Assembly (NCBI GenBank): GCA_001603075.1 | Contig: LVBB01000006.1 | Location: forward strand, 202,181 to 266,180 | Direction of reading: 5' to 3' | DNA length: 64,000 bases | Origin: Phycisphaerales bacterium Planc_01 | Lineage (GTDB): Bacteria; Planctomycetota; Phycisphaerae; Sedimentisphaerales; Anaerobacaceae | Part shown: positions 42,897 through 52,069 of the stretch, piece by piece | How the letters are laid out: every line of letters starts with the position of its first letter | Position numbering within the stretch: the first letter of the stretch is position 1 | Notes under the pieces: model-generated | Seen by the model: only the letters and a program-made list of their open reading frames with translations | What the model was told of the DNA's origin: nothing | Database searches by the model: none | Program-made: the position numbers and the translations under genes

Positions 42897-43886
42897 CTAC
42901 GGCGTCTGCCACGTGCCCGTCCTGCCGCTTTCGAAGACAGCATCGATGACGCGCATGTTTGCCACGGCGTCGTCCAGAGGGGTAGGGACGTCGGTGTCGT
43001 TCAGGACCGCCAGCGAGAACAGATCGCCCTGGATCGTGTACTGATTGCTCTTGGCCAGGCGAATTCGCCGCAGCCCCGATTCGCCCTGATGCCAAATCGT
43101 GCATCGCTTCTTCGGAGGCGCGTTAAAAGGAATCTCGATCTCGACGCGGCCGGTTGTGCCAATCACGTTGACTCGCTGAAAGGCGCTCAGTTGGGTCGAA
43201 CACGTGAAGGTCGAAGTGCCCGCATTGAATTCCAGGATACCCGATGCCAGCCTGTCGGTTTTGAACTTCGGGTCATATTCCACGACGCCGAGGACCCGTC
43301 GAGGCTCATCGCCAAACAAAAATCGTGACAGCGAGGCACAATAACATCCAATATCCAACATGGCCCCACCGCCCATATCGGCTTTGTTGCGCACATTGGC
43401 GGGATCAACGTTATAGTACGAGAAGGCCGTCTGTATTGTGCGGAGATCGCCGAGCCCTCCATCTCTCAGCAGCTTTCTGGTCTCGATCCACTGCGGATGG
43501 AAACGATACATGAACGCCTCCATGACCTTGAACTTCGGATAGCGCTGGGCGGCCGTCCGGAGCTGGCGGGCCTGCTCGGCATCGAGGCCGATGGGTTTCT
43601 CGCAGAGAACGTGTTTGCCTGCCTCCAGAGCCTTGATCGACCACTCGACATGCAAATGGTTGGGCAGCGGGATGTAGACGGCTCCGACATCGGGATCGGC
43701 CAGCAGGGCTTCGTAACAGCCATACGCCTTGGGGATCCTCAGCCGCTTCGCAGCATCGCGGGCCTTGGCCATATCTCGCGATGCGATGGCCACGATCCTG
43801 GTATGCCTGCCTTTCTGCATGGCCGGGATGACCTTTTGCAGGCCGATCTTCGCCGTACTCAGCACGCCCCACGCCACTTTGTCCAT
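42897..43886 (-). CDS. Gfo/Idh/MocA-family NAD(P)-dependent oxidoreductase
   Basis: 329 aa starting at 43886 (DKVAWGVLSTAKIGLQKV), with AAAGGGCGG upstream; the longer frame to 44105 is not convincing. The Rossmann fold uses GVLSTAKIG in place of the usual GxGxxG. It has the family motif GKHVLCEKPIGLDAEQA containing the catalytic lysine, plus ADMGGGAMLDIGCYCASLSRFL of the C-terminal domain. Such enzymes oxidise sugars, inositols or related polyols; the xylose dehydrogenase/dimeric dihydrodiol dehydrogenase subgroup is closest by eye. The fit with surrounding glycan-degrading genes is reasonable, but no substrate is fixed. Confidence 0.88.
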   Translation of the reverse strand: MDKVAWGVLSTAKIGLQKVIPAMQKGRHTRIVAIASRDMAKARDAAKRLRIPKAYGCYEALLADPDVGAVYIPLPNHLHVEWSIKALEAGKHVLCEKPIGLDAEQARQLRTAAQRYPKFKVMEAFMYRFHPQWIETRKLLRDGGLGDLRTIQTAFSYYNVDPANVRNKADMGGGAMLDIGCYCASLSRFLFGDEPRRVLGVVEYDPKFKTDRLASGILEFNAGTSTFTCSTQLSAFQRVNVIGTTGRVEIEIPFNAPPKKRCTIWHQGESGLRRIRLAKSNQYTIQGDLFSLAVLNDTDVPTPLDDAVANMRVIDAVFESGRTGTWQTP

Positions 43887-44207
43887 TTCCGCCGCCCTTT
43901 CTCGGAATCGACCCCTGTCAGACTTCAGGCACGCCCTCTGCATACGTACTGCCTGCCGATTCCGGCGGCAAGGAGAAAGTCGCATTTGGCGCAACGCCGC
44001 ACCTGCCGTTGGCCAGATCCGTCGATACTCCCGTGTGGAAACAGGAAAATTATGGCACTCGACCGCCGAACAGGCGAACGCCCAGCCCCCATCGTCCGTA
44101 CACACTGCTTTAGAAAGGACGAACCTGCCCCAGCCCCTGAGGCGGGTGAAGATCCATAAATGAGAACAAACGACAAGTACTTACGTTCTGAAAAAGGAGG
44201 ATTTGCA
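43887..44207. other. Divergent intergenic region upstream of the DUF2934 gene
   Basis: 321 bp. Apart from the ribosome-binding site AAAAAGGAGG at 44190-44199, I see no supported element and no gene. Confidence 0.4.
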
Positions 44208-44483
44208 ATGGCTGGCAGGAAGGCCCAGAAGAGCGGAACCAGCACGGTTACACACAACACCCGGTCCGGCGGCAAAAAGGCTGTCGAAGCCGGCGTCACA
44301 AATAGGACCCAAACTGGTTCGACGGCAACCATGTCCTCAGGACCGTCCAAGGCACTGACCTATGAACAGATTGCCCAGCGGGCAGAAGCCATATGGCTCC
44401 AAAAGGGCTGCCAGCCGGGGCAGGACGAGCAGAACTGGCGAGAAGCCGAGGCCCAGTTGAAAGCTGAGATGGGGATTGCTTAG
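44208..44483 (+). CDS. DUF2934 domain protein, 91 aa
   Basis: AAGGAGG lies 8 bp before the ATG at 44208, which decides the start against 44160. The N-terminal 50 residues are low-complexity and basic (AGRKAQKSGTST...GGKKAVEAG). The C-terminal 40 residues match DUF2934: YEQIAQRAEAIWLQKGCQPG, then DEQNWREAEAQL. DUF2934 proteins are small, widespread in environmental bacteria, and of unknown function; a helix-turn-helix-like pair around a W/DExNW motif is the only constant. Confidence 0.85.
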   Translation: MAGRKAQKSGTSTVTHNTRSGGKKAVEAGVTNRTQTGSTATMSSGPSKALTYEQIAQRAEAIWLQKGCQPGQDEQNWREAEAQLKAEMGIA

Positions 44484-44965
44484 TATTCCATTCTGGGAGT
44501 TCCTCGGCGCCGCGGGATGCGGTCCCGGCCCTGCCGCCGCTGAATGAGGAGGATCGCTGGCAGAAGAGTTATCATCTCAGTGCCCTGCAGAATGGGGCCG
44601 CTCGGTCTGATCTGATTGAGCGGCTCTGTGCGTTTTGGCGCTCTGTCTGAGGCGAGTGGTGTGTCTGCGCGGCTGTGCGGCAAACAAGTGAACAGCCTTC
44701 GCTGTAGACGCAGCGTCTGTCATGTGCTATTCTGTTCAAGGGGCGCCTTTGTGTGGGAGCGTCTCGTGGTGACAGGAACGGCGCACAGAACCGCAAACGG
44801 ACGGACGGACGCCGGGCGGGTATACCCGGTGGAGTTCTGGTGTGTCGACACCCCCCCACCGCCATCATGGGTGCCCGACCCGGCGGCTCGCATCAGATCG
44901 ACCATCCCACCTCGCCGTGGTGTCCTCCTTTCCAAAGCCGCGCATAGCCGCACGAGGGCCCGCCC
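44484..44965. other. Intergenic region before the radical SAM gene
   Basis: 482 bp. Short frames exist but none has plausible composition or a ribosome-binding site. No repeat or convincing promoter was found. Confidence 0.4.
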
Positions 44966-45862
44966 ATGACCCTGTGGAACAACGTCGGCGAACTGATGGA
45001 CTACTACATTCCCCCGATGCCTTCGGTCTACTGGGCCGACATCACCCGGATGTGCAACCTGCGATGTGTCATGTGCCCCCAGTCGAACGGCCTGAAACAA
45101 CGCCGAATCAGCATGTCGATGGCGCTGTTTGCGAGCCTCGTCGACGAGGTCTGCGGGAATCAGCCTCTTATCAAGCTCTATCTGTCAGGCGAACCGCTGC
45201 TCTGTGAGCGTCTGTTTGACATGATCGACTACGCCGCCGCCAAGGGTTGCCAGACCATGATCCACACCAACGGGACCCTTCTGACGGAGAAGATGGCACA
45301 GAGGATTCTGGGCTCGGCGCTGACGTCCATCTCCTTCTCGTTTGACGGCTGCTCGGCGGAGGTCTACGAGAGGCTGCGTCCACCGGCCCGCTTCGAGCAA
45401 GTCCGATCCAACATCCGCCACTATCTGGACTTGCGAGAGCATGTCTCCGGCGGAGGGCCTCGCACGTGCATCGAGATCATCCGGATGCGGCAGACCGACG
45501 GCCTGATCGCGGAATTCGTGGACGAATGGAAGTCGAGCGGGGTCGATGAGGTGAACGTGGTCGACTACATGATGTGGCACGGCCGGGTGGAGGACCGGCG
45601 CGTTCCGGTCCCGGCCGGCGCGACCGGCTATAAGCCGTGCGCTTCGCCGTTCCGCTATGGCTGCGTCCTCGCCGACGGCACCGTCGTGCCCTGCTGCCTG
45701 GACGTCGACGGCGAGATGCCCCTGGGCAACATCACACAGACCTCGTTCCGGGATATCTGGATCGGCAATGCCTATCGCCAGTTGCGGCTCGCCATGCTCA
45801 CCGGCACCCTGCCCCCCAACTCCATCTGCAGCCGCTGCCTGAACACCACCCGCCCAATGTAG
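44966..45862 (+). CDS. Radical SAM protein with SPASM-type C-terminus
   Basis: 298 aa. The 4Fe-4S/SAM site is CNLRCVMC (TRMCNLRCVMCPQSNG). The GGE-like motif is LSGEPLLCERLF, and the barrel continues with MIHTNGTLL and SFSFDG. The C-terminus has further cysteines (YKPCASPF, VLADGTVVPCCLDVDGE, CSRCLNT) typical of a SPASM or twitch auxiliary cluster, with the usual LGNITQTSFRDIW pattern. SPASM enzymes modify peptides or carry out anaerobic maturation. No precursor peptide or partner is adjacent, so the substrate is unknown. Convergent with the MutS-like gene. Confidence 0.88.
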   Translation: MTLWNNVGELMDYYIPPMPSVYWADITRMCNLRCVMCPQSNGLKQRRISMSMALFASLVDEVCGNQPLIKLYLSGEPLLCERLFDMIDYAAAKGCQTMIHTNGTLLTEKMAQRILGSALTSISFSFDGCSAEVYERLRPPARFEQVRSNIRHYLDLREHVSGGGPRTCIEIIRMRQTDGLIAEFVDEWKSSGVDEVNVVDYMMWHGRVEDRRVPVPAGATGYKPCASPFRYGCVLADGTVVPCCLDVDGEMPLGNITQTSFRDIWIGNAYRQLRLAMLTGTLPPNSICSRCLNTTRPM

Positions 45863-46015
45863 CGATTCTCGCAGCGAGGCCGCCGGCAACCGGACCAGCC
45901 CTCTGCATCTTCGGCACGGTCCTGATCACATGGGCCATGCTTGTCAACACCCACTTCGATACGGTCGGCCTCGTTACCGTAACCACCTTCTCCCGCGCAT
46001 ATGGTAGGCTGCCAT

Positions 46016-47968
46016 CTACGAGCCGAGTAATTGACGGGCGCGTTCGAGGAGGGCTGGGGGGTACTGCTCTTGTTCGAGGATACGGATGGCGGTTCGGGTG
46101 TGGGCGGGGCCGGGGCAGAGCAGGTAGTCGAACTCAATGCCCTGCTCGGTCAGGTGCTCCTGGAAGTGGTGGTTCTCGGCTGTGTCTGACGCTGCGGCGG
46201 TCTGCGCCAGCGTCTCTTCGTGCGTCGCCAACAGGAACAGGTTGCCCGAGGCCAGAAGATGCTCGGCCAGGGCGATGCCGGCGGCCGTTCGTTCGGAGGA
46301 GTTCGTGCCCCGGAAGGGTTCGTCGATCAGGCCCAGCAGGCGCGTGCCGGCGCCGATGTCAGCCACCATGCGGCGGAGCCGCCGGACCTCGGAGAGGAAG
46401 TAGCTCTCGTTCCGGGCCAGATCGTCGCGAATGCGGACGTCCGTCAGCAGGCGAACGGGCGAAAGCGCCATTCCTCGCGCCGGGACGGCCGAGCCGATCT
46501 GGGCCAGCAGAACGTTGACGCCGATCATTCGCAAATACGTGCTCTTGCCGGCCGCGTTGGGCCCGGTGATCACCCACATCCGCCTGGCATCCGTCAGACA
46601 GACGCTGTTCGAGGTTGCCTTCTGCGGCACGATCAGCGGGTGCCGGCCGTCGGAGATCGAGACCAGTGTCTCGGAGACCAGATCCGGATAGCATGTGCCC
46701 TCCCGCTCGGCGGCAAAGCACGCGAGACTTGCGAGGGCCTCGAACTCTGCCATCGCGGCCAGCCCTTCCAGCAGTATTTGCCGACTGGAGACGGATCGCC
46801 GGACGACGGCCTCGCAGACATGAAGATCGTAGAAGACAACCGCGTTCATCAGGCTGCGCGCCAGGCCGCCGAGCGCCAGCCACCCGAGACGTTCGCAGAG
46901 CGAAGGGACGTCTGCCTCGGTCGCCACCTTCGCGAAACGATGCCTCAGCACGCCCAGGTCGGCCTCGGCCGGCAGGTTCTCTGTCGCCTGCTGCGCCACA
47001 GCCCAGAGCCCGCGAAGGACCGCCGTCAGCCTGACCAGAGGCAACGCGGCTACCCTGAGGCGGATGAGCATGCTCCTGTTCAGGCGTGCGATCAGCAGAT
47101 TGACCGCGATCAATAGCACGATCCACCTGAACCACTCATACTGCCCGCGCAGCATCTGGACGACGGCGAGGGCGAAGAAGAGCCCGCTGACCACCGACCA
47201 AATGCGAATCCACCAGGACGCTGCTGCGTGCGGGTTGATCACCGCCCCGCCGTGAAGATGCTCGACGAGGGCATCGAGACGATGGGATTGACCGCGAAGG
47301 GCGACGATGGAAGCCATCATGGCCATCCGCTGCGTATCGTGCCGGGCCAGCCACCGCACCGCCTCCTGTCGTTGGCGGATGTACTCGGCGGAAAGACACG
47401 GCGCGTTCAACATGTCGCGCAGCCGGCGAGCGCCGAGGTCGGTTGACGTGCGATTGAGCAGGCCGAAGATGCCGACGGGCACCGCGTAGAGATCGAGATC
47501 GTCCAACTCCTGCTCGCTGAGCAGCCAGGTGGGGCCCGACTCCAGGGCGGCCGGTAAGATCGCCGACGGGCGGTCGGGATCGTCCGGCTGCCTCCAGTCG
47601 CGGACGGCCCTGCCCTCCTCGACGGCGCAGCGAAGCGATTCGTCGACCACGAGAAGAATCCGCTCGGTCGAGGTGCGAGTGCCCTTCCAGTGGAGATGGC
47701 GGACGATCGTGAAGCGAAACACGATCAGCACGGGAATCGCCGCTATCACGGCGGGCCCGAATCCCCAAAGGTGCGCCACCACGACGATCGCCGCCACACA
47801 GCCGCCGAAGGCTCCCAACCTCAACCAGGACCAACGCGCTTCACGCCGTGAATACGTGGCCAAGTCGCCTTGGAGGCCGCGTTGGTACGCCGCCAAACGC
47901 TCACGGCAGGATGCCTCCTGGCATTCACCGCCGGCCGCCGAAGAACGGGTTTTGACATCCTTGCTCAT
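46016..47968 (-). CDS. Membrane-anchored MutS-like ATPase
   Basis: 650 aa starting at the ATG at 47968; 48001 is an alternative. Hydrophobic pairs at about 50-90 (GAFGGCVAAIVVVAH, AVIAAIPVLIVFRF) and 240-285 (VVSGLFFALAVVQML, WIVLLIAVNLLIA) place it in the membrane. The core (100-440) resembles MutS domain III, and the C-terminal ATPase is intact. Walker A is GPNAAGKST (469-477), Walker B LLGLIDEPFRGTNSSER, and the final ATHEETL contains the signature histidine. The mismatch-recognition domain I is absent, so this is not canonical MutS. Similar membrane MutS-like proteins occur in planctomycetes and Bacteroidetes without a known role. It lies 43 bp downstream of the glutaminase gene. Confidence 0.82.
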   Translation of the reverse strand: MSKDVKTRSSAAGGECQEASCRERLAAYQRGLQGDLATYSRREARWSWLRLGAFGGCVAAIVVVAHLWGFGPAVIAAIPVLIVFRFTIVRHLHWKGTRTSTERILLVVDESLRCAVEEGRAVRDWRQPDDPDRPSAILPAALESGPTWLLSEQELDDLDLYAVPVGIFGLLNRTSTDLGARRLRDMLNAPCLSAEYIRQRQEAVRWLARHDTQRMAMMASIVALRGQSHRLDALVEHLHGGAVINPHAAASWWIRIWSVVSGLFFALAVVQMLRGQYEWFRWIVLLIAVNLLIARLNRSMLIRLRVAALPLVRLTAVLRGLWAVAQQATENLPAEADLGVLRHRFAKVATEADVPSLCERLGWLALGGLARSLMNAVVFYDLHVCEAVVRRSVSSRQILLEGLAAMAEFEALASLACFAAEREGTCYPDLVSETLVSISDGRHPLIVPQKATSNSVCLTDARRMWVITGPNAAGKSTYLRMIGVNVLLAQIGSAVPARGMALSPVRLLTDVRIRDDLARNESYFLSEVRRLRRMVADIGAGTRLLGLIDEPFRGTNSSERTAAGIALAEHLLASGNLFLLATHEETLAQTAAASDTAENHHFQEHLTEQGIEFDYLLCPGPAHTRTAIRILEQEQYPPALLERARQLLGS

Positions 47969-48011
47969 TGGCAATATCGTGCCCCCCGGTCCCGCGACCA
48001 TCTCTACGCCG

Positions 48012-50606
48012 CTATGGTGTTCTCGCGTCCTGCCGAATGACGTCGGCGAGCCCGACGTCGATGTACTGCCCACCGGTGGTCTGGCGGCAGTGGACGGCGA
48101 AGACGTTTTTGCCCGGTCTCAGGGCGGCCCGACCGGCCGGCTTCATGGGCAGTTGGCTGTAGCTGGCGGTGAAGCCCGACGTCGCCAGCACCAGGACGCC
48201 GTTGACATACACCTCGGCGTCCTCATCGTGGTGGATCTGCAGATGAAGGTCGTGCCAGGTCCCTTCGGGTAGGACGAACTCACGACGCAACCAGATGTCC
48301 GAACTCCTCCAGACGGTTCCGATGCTCGCGCCGGGCGTTCCTCGCGTGCCGAACCCGCCGGGCCCTTCGCGCCAGCCGGAGGCGTCGAAGTCCTCGCCAA
48401 ACCAGCCGTCGGCCGGCTTCTCGGTAGTGTATCGCCACATCTGCGGCTCGTCCTGGCTGGTCGGCACGACCGCAACGACCTTGGGCGGCTTGGGCAGCGG
48501 CGCCCAGCCGGCGGCGTTCGTCACATCGCGACGGGCCCACTTCCGCCACATCCTCTTCTCATAGAGCGTGCGAAGGAAAACGCCACCGACCACGGGCCGG
48601 GCCTGGAAACCGCGTTTCTTGGCGTCGTGCGCCCAGTACCAGTCGGTCATGGGCACGCGGTCGGGCGTCTCGTTGAGGAAACGGAACACCGGATCGACGA
48701 GGGCCTCGAAGTCCTTTCGCTCGCCCGTCAGCGTCGCAGTCCAGAGGATCCAGTCGAGTTTCGTATAGCGCGACCGATTGTCCAGAGGCAGCCCATAGGT
48801 GTTTTGCACCTTCTTGTAGTGATCCATTTCCTTGCGGAGCACCTCCGCCGGGAACAAGTCGAGACCGAGGATCTCGTCCCAGACCAGATTGTATTTCTGG
48901 CTCCACGTGCCGGGCTTGTCGAATGCCAGACGGTAGTGATCGCCATCGTCGGCCTCTTCGACCCAGCGGGCGGCGAATTGCCTCGCCAGCGCCCTGTATT
49001 CGTCTGCCCTCGCCTTGTCACCTCGCATCGCGCAGAGCTTGGCGTAGGAACCCAGACCACAGATCGCTTTGGCCGAGAGATTGACGTTGTGCGCGAGATG
49101 GCCGGCGAAATCGTCGGTGCAAAGCTGGTTCTCCGGATCGAAGCCCTTGTCCTTGAGATACTCGGCCCACGCAGTGAGTTGCGGCCAGTAGAGGCCCGCG
49201 AAGTCCGCGTTGCCTTCCATCTGCGCCACCGCCGCCATGAGGATCAGCAGATTGCCCGATTCCTCAACGGGCATCTGATTCTCCTCGCTGCGCTCGCCGC
49301 CGCCGTAGACCTGGCCGGTGGCGTGTGGATACGTGCCGAGATCGTGCGGCGCGAACGGGAACGGCCAGCGGTCGGATGCCGCGTAGTTCATAAACGGCAC
49401 GAGGAACGACTTGGCCAGCGACGGGCCGAACAGCAGGAACTGCGGAGCCATCGGGTAGAACACGTCCGAGGTGGCGATGCAGCCATTGCTGAAGTTCTCC
49501 TTGGAGAACGACATGGGCTGGCCGTTGCCGTCGGCCACGAACTTGCTGGCGGCAAAGCACTGGCGATAGGCCAGGGCGCACAGCAGAGCGTACTTCCTGC
49601 CCCCGACATCGGTCAGGTCCTTCATCAGCTCCCTGTCGAACTCCCGACAGCGGTTTGACAGCCTTCGGTAATCCCTGGCCGCGACATCGAGCAGATCGCT
49701 CGCCTCGGCGCCGTTGCGACGCCAGTACGGACGCAGCTTCTGTCCGAAGTAGTTGATCGAGTACTCGTCGTCGTAGGCCAGCATCAGATGCCGCGAAACA
49801 GGGCGTCGCCTGACCCGGCCCAGGTCGAAGGCAAACGCCGCGACGGGCATTTCGTCGTTGGCCGCACGGGGCATCCGCACGTCGTCGGTGCGAGGCAGCC
49901 GGCCCGTATCGCCAAAGGCCTGCGTGCAGACCTCATGCGATCCGACGGCGGCGATGGCGTTTTCGGGCGAGGCGGCAGTGTAGAGGTAGCCCCAGTCGAT
50001 TCGCAGGTCATCGCCGCGTTTCTGAAGCACGGGCTGCTCCTCGGAACCCATCCTGACGACCAAAAGCTTGTCCGTGCTCGGGCGCGACCAGACGACCTTC
50101 TGCTCGGGCACGTTGACCGCCAGTTCGGCGCTGCTGCTGAAATAGAGCTGCACGTCGTGCTCCTTGCCGTCGGTGGCGCGCACGTCCCAGATCACGTAGG
50201 TCTGCGGACGCGACAGCACGTCCAGGTCTTCGGGCAAGGCCGGCGTCATGAACGTCAGCGTCACGTGAACACCGCCGCCCTCGAACTCATAGATCGTCCG
50301 CGTCGGCAGGACCTGGAGCGACTTCTGCCCCAAGGCAGCCACGTCGGCAGGCGCATCGCCGAGAATCCGATAGGTCTTGCCGTCGATGCGGACCATGCCG
50401 GTCAGGCGATGGGGCCTGCCCGTCCAGTGACGCGTGGCGTCGTCGGTGAGCCTGTCGGCACAGGACCAGATGCTGAAATACGGATCGCAGGCCACCAACG
50501 GCACGGCCGGCGGGCGCAACGTCACTTCATCACGGCCGGCCCCGTAGACCGGCGCGATCGCGGAAATCGCCAGCAGGACCATGCACAACGAACTGCGTAT
50601 CGCCAT
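48012..50606 (-). CDS. Secreted GtaA-type glutaminase family protein with C-terminal jelly roll
   Basis: 864 aa from the ATG at 50606 (AAGGAG upstream), with a signal peptide ending near VYGAGR. Domain order follows the GtaA family: DUF4964 (about 25-85, VPLVACDPYFSIWSCADRL), DUF5127 (90-330), DUF4965 (SKENFSNGCIATSDVFYPMAP) and DUF1793 (FAGHLAHNVNLSAKAICGLGSYA, then YNLVWDEILGLDLF). After residue 720 a GH2-like jelly roll follows (SSDIWLRREFVLPEG, HHDEDAEVYVNGVLV). Fungal homologues release ammonia from glutamine, but bacterial members sit among glycan-degrading genes and may act on carbohydrate. It is part of the minus-strand cluster 53095-46016. Confidence 0.85.
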   Translation of the reverse strand: MAIRSSLCMVLLAISAIAPVYGAGRDEVTLRPPAVPLVACDPYFSIWSCADRLTDDATRHWTGRPHRLTGMVRIDGKTYRILGDAPADVAALGQKSLQVLPTRTIYEFEGGGVHVTLTFMTPALPEDLDVLSRPQTYVIWDVRATDGKEHDVQLYFSSSAELAVNVPEQKVVWSRPSTDKLLVVRMGSEEQPVLQKRGDDLRIDWGYLYTAASPENAIAAVGSHEVCTQAFGDTGRLPRTDDVRMPRAANDEMPVAAFAFDLGRVRRRPVSRHLMLAYDDEYSINYFGQKLRPYWRRNGAEASDLLDVAARDYRRLSNRCREFDRELMKDLTDVGGRKYALLCALAYRQCFAASKFVADGNGQPMSFSKENFSNGCIATSDVFYPMAPQFLLFGPSLAKSFLVPFMNYAASDRWPFPFAPHDLGTYPHATGQVYGGGERSEENQMPVEESGNLLILMAAVAQMEGNADFAGLYWPQLTAWAEYLKDKGFDPENQLCTDDFAGHLAHNVNLSAKAICGLGSYAKLCAMRGDKARADEYRALARQFAARWVEEADDGDHYRLAFDKPGTWSQKYNLVWDEILGLDLFPAEVLRKEMDHYKKVQNTYGLPLDNRSRYTKLDWILWTATLTGERKDFEALVDPVFRFLNETPDRVPMTDWYWAHDAKKRGFQARPVVGGVFLRTLYEKRMWRKWARRDVTNAAGWAPLPKPPKVVAVVPTSQDEPQMWRYTTEKPADGWFGEDFDASGWREGPGGFGTRGTPGASIGTVWRSSDIWLRREFVLPEGTWHDLHLQIHHDEDAEVYVNGVLVLATSGFTASYSQLPMKPAGRAALRPGKNVFAVHCRQTTGGQYIDVGLADVIRQDARTP

Positions 50607-50726
50607 CGGATGCTCCTTCGTTCTGGAATTCGTGCAACGCCACAGGCCCTCGGCCTTCGGACCAGCGGATTGTACCGTTGACATCACAGACTGGCAAGGC
50701 ACCCCCGTGCAGCGAGGAAAGCGTCT

Positions 50727-52049
50727 TCAGGCTTTCAGGCGGTAGCCGAGGCGGCCGATCAGCCCGGTCAGGCCGACGATCACGAAGGCCATCGCCAGAC
50801 AGCCGAGAATATTCACGGCGACAGGCAGGTCAGCATGCTTGTAGAACGTCAGCGGCAGGCCAACGAACGAGGCAACCATGAGAACGAAAGGATGGAGGAT
50901 ATAGGCCATGAGCGGATTGGCTCCGGCCGGACGGACGATCGCGCTCCAGGTGCGAACGCCTCGCACGTCCATGATCCAATACAGCGCCGCCCACGTCAGC
51001 GCCGTCAGAGACGAACACAGCAGACCCCACGCGGGTGTCGCCCGGATCTTGTTGATGCCGTACAGCGGATCGAACAGCAAAGCCGCCACCGTCAGACCGG
51101 CGGCATAGACCAGGGCCCAACGCAATCGGTCGGTGTGCGTTCGGATTTCCGAGCTGCTCGAAACGATGGTGCCCAGGCAACAGCCGGCCACGGAGATCGA
51201 CGCGAGCGAACCCAGTGACTGCCCGATCGAGACGTGCGAGCCGACCCAGGCGTACAGGCGTTCGAGCAGACCGATCACCGGCGCGGCCCAGGCGAGCCAT
51301 GCCCTGGAGTCGACCCGTGCGAAGAGCCCGTGGCGGTCCGCAACGTAGACCATCGCCAATAGCCCCGTGGCGCCGATCAGCCATTCGCACCGGCGGCCCA
51401 GCACGAGATAGACCAGCGAGGCGACCAGATACGCCCAGCCGATCAGGCCGAGGATGCCCCACCAAGAGTGACGCAGCCAGATCGTGTCGCTCGAATCCAA
51501 GAGCGGACCGAGCAACAGGTGCCTTCCGTCGGCGGTTCGATAGACCAATGCCAGCACCGCCAGACCCACGAAACCAATGACGCGCCACACCTGAAACGTC
51601 CGGCGGCGAAGCGGCGGGCCGGGTGGCACGACGGGAAACGCCAGGAAGATGGCCAGATAGGTCAGGAGTCCCCATAGGCCTCGATGGCCCGGGTCGTGCC
51701 GATCCATATTGACCATAAAGACGCCCATCAGCAGCAGCGCCAGGGTCCGCGCCAGCACCTTGGCCAGAAGCGAAAACCTGGATCGGCCCGCGTCCAGGGC
51801 CCGGCCGAGCGACAGCGGGATCGACATTCCCATGATGAACAGGAAAGCCGGAAAGACCACGTCCGGCAGCGTCATGCCGTCGGCGTCGACGCTGACGTGT
51901 TGGAGCCAGCTTGGCGCGGCCCGCACGCCGGCGACGTCGTTGACGAAGATCATCAGCAGGATCACCAGACCTCGCAACGCATCGACCGACGCAACGCGGT
52001 CCTCGGGGCGGGGCATCGGAAGTCCGCGACTGATGTCTTCACCGCTCAT
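50727..52049 (-). CDS. DUF5009 (NagX/HGSNAT-like) membrane protein
   Basis: 440 aa with about ten to twelve helices. The N-terminal DRVASVDALRGLVILLMIFV and the following loop DVVFPAFLFIMGMSIPLSLG are hallmarks of the DUF5009/heparan-alpha-glucosaminide N-acetyltransferase group, which includes NagX. It probably handles N-acetylated amino sugars at the membrane. The gene starts 20 bp after the GH20-like gene, supporting a shared task: the hydrolase would release hexosamine and this protein would modify or import it (inference). A paralogue is truncated by the left window edge. Confidence 0.85.
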   Translation of the reverse strand: MSGEDISRGLPMPRPEDRVASVDALRGLVILLMIFVNDVAGVRAAPSWLQHVSVDADGMTLPDVVFPAFLFIMGMSIPLSLGRALDAGRSRFSLLAKVLARTLALLLMGVFMVNMDRHDPGHRGLWGLLTYLAIFLAFPVVPPGPPLRRRTFQVWRVIGFVGLAVLALVYRTADGRHLLLGPLLDSSDTIWLRHSWWGILGLIGWAYLVASLVYLVLGRRCEWLIGATGLLAMVYVADRHGLFARVDSRAWLAWAAPVIGLLERLYAWVGSHVSIGQSLGSLASISVAGCCLGTIVSSSSEIRTHTDRLRWALVYAAGLTVAALLFDPLYGINKIRATPAWGLLCSSLTALTWAALYWIMDVRGVRTWSAIVRPAGANPLMAYILHPFVLMVASFVGLPLTFYKHADLPVAVNILGCLAMAFVIVGLTGLIGRLGYRLKA

Positions 52050-52069
52050 TGCGGCCTGTCTCCGCGCGA

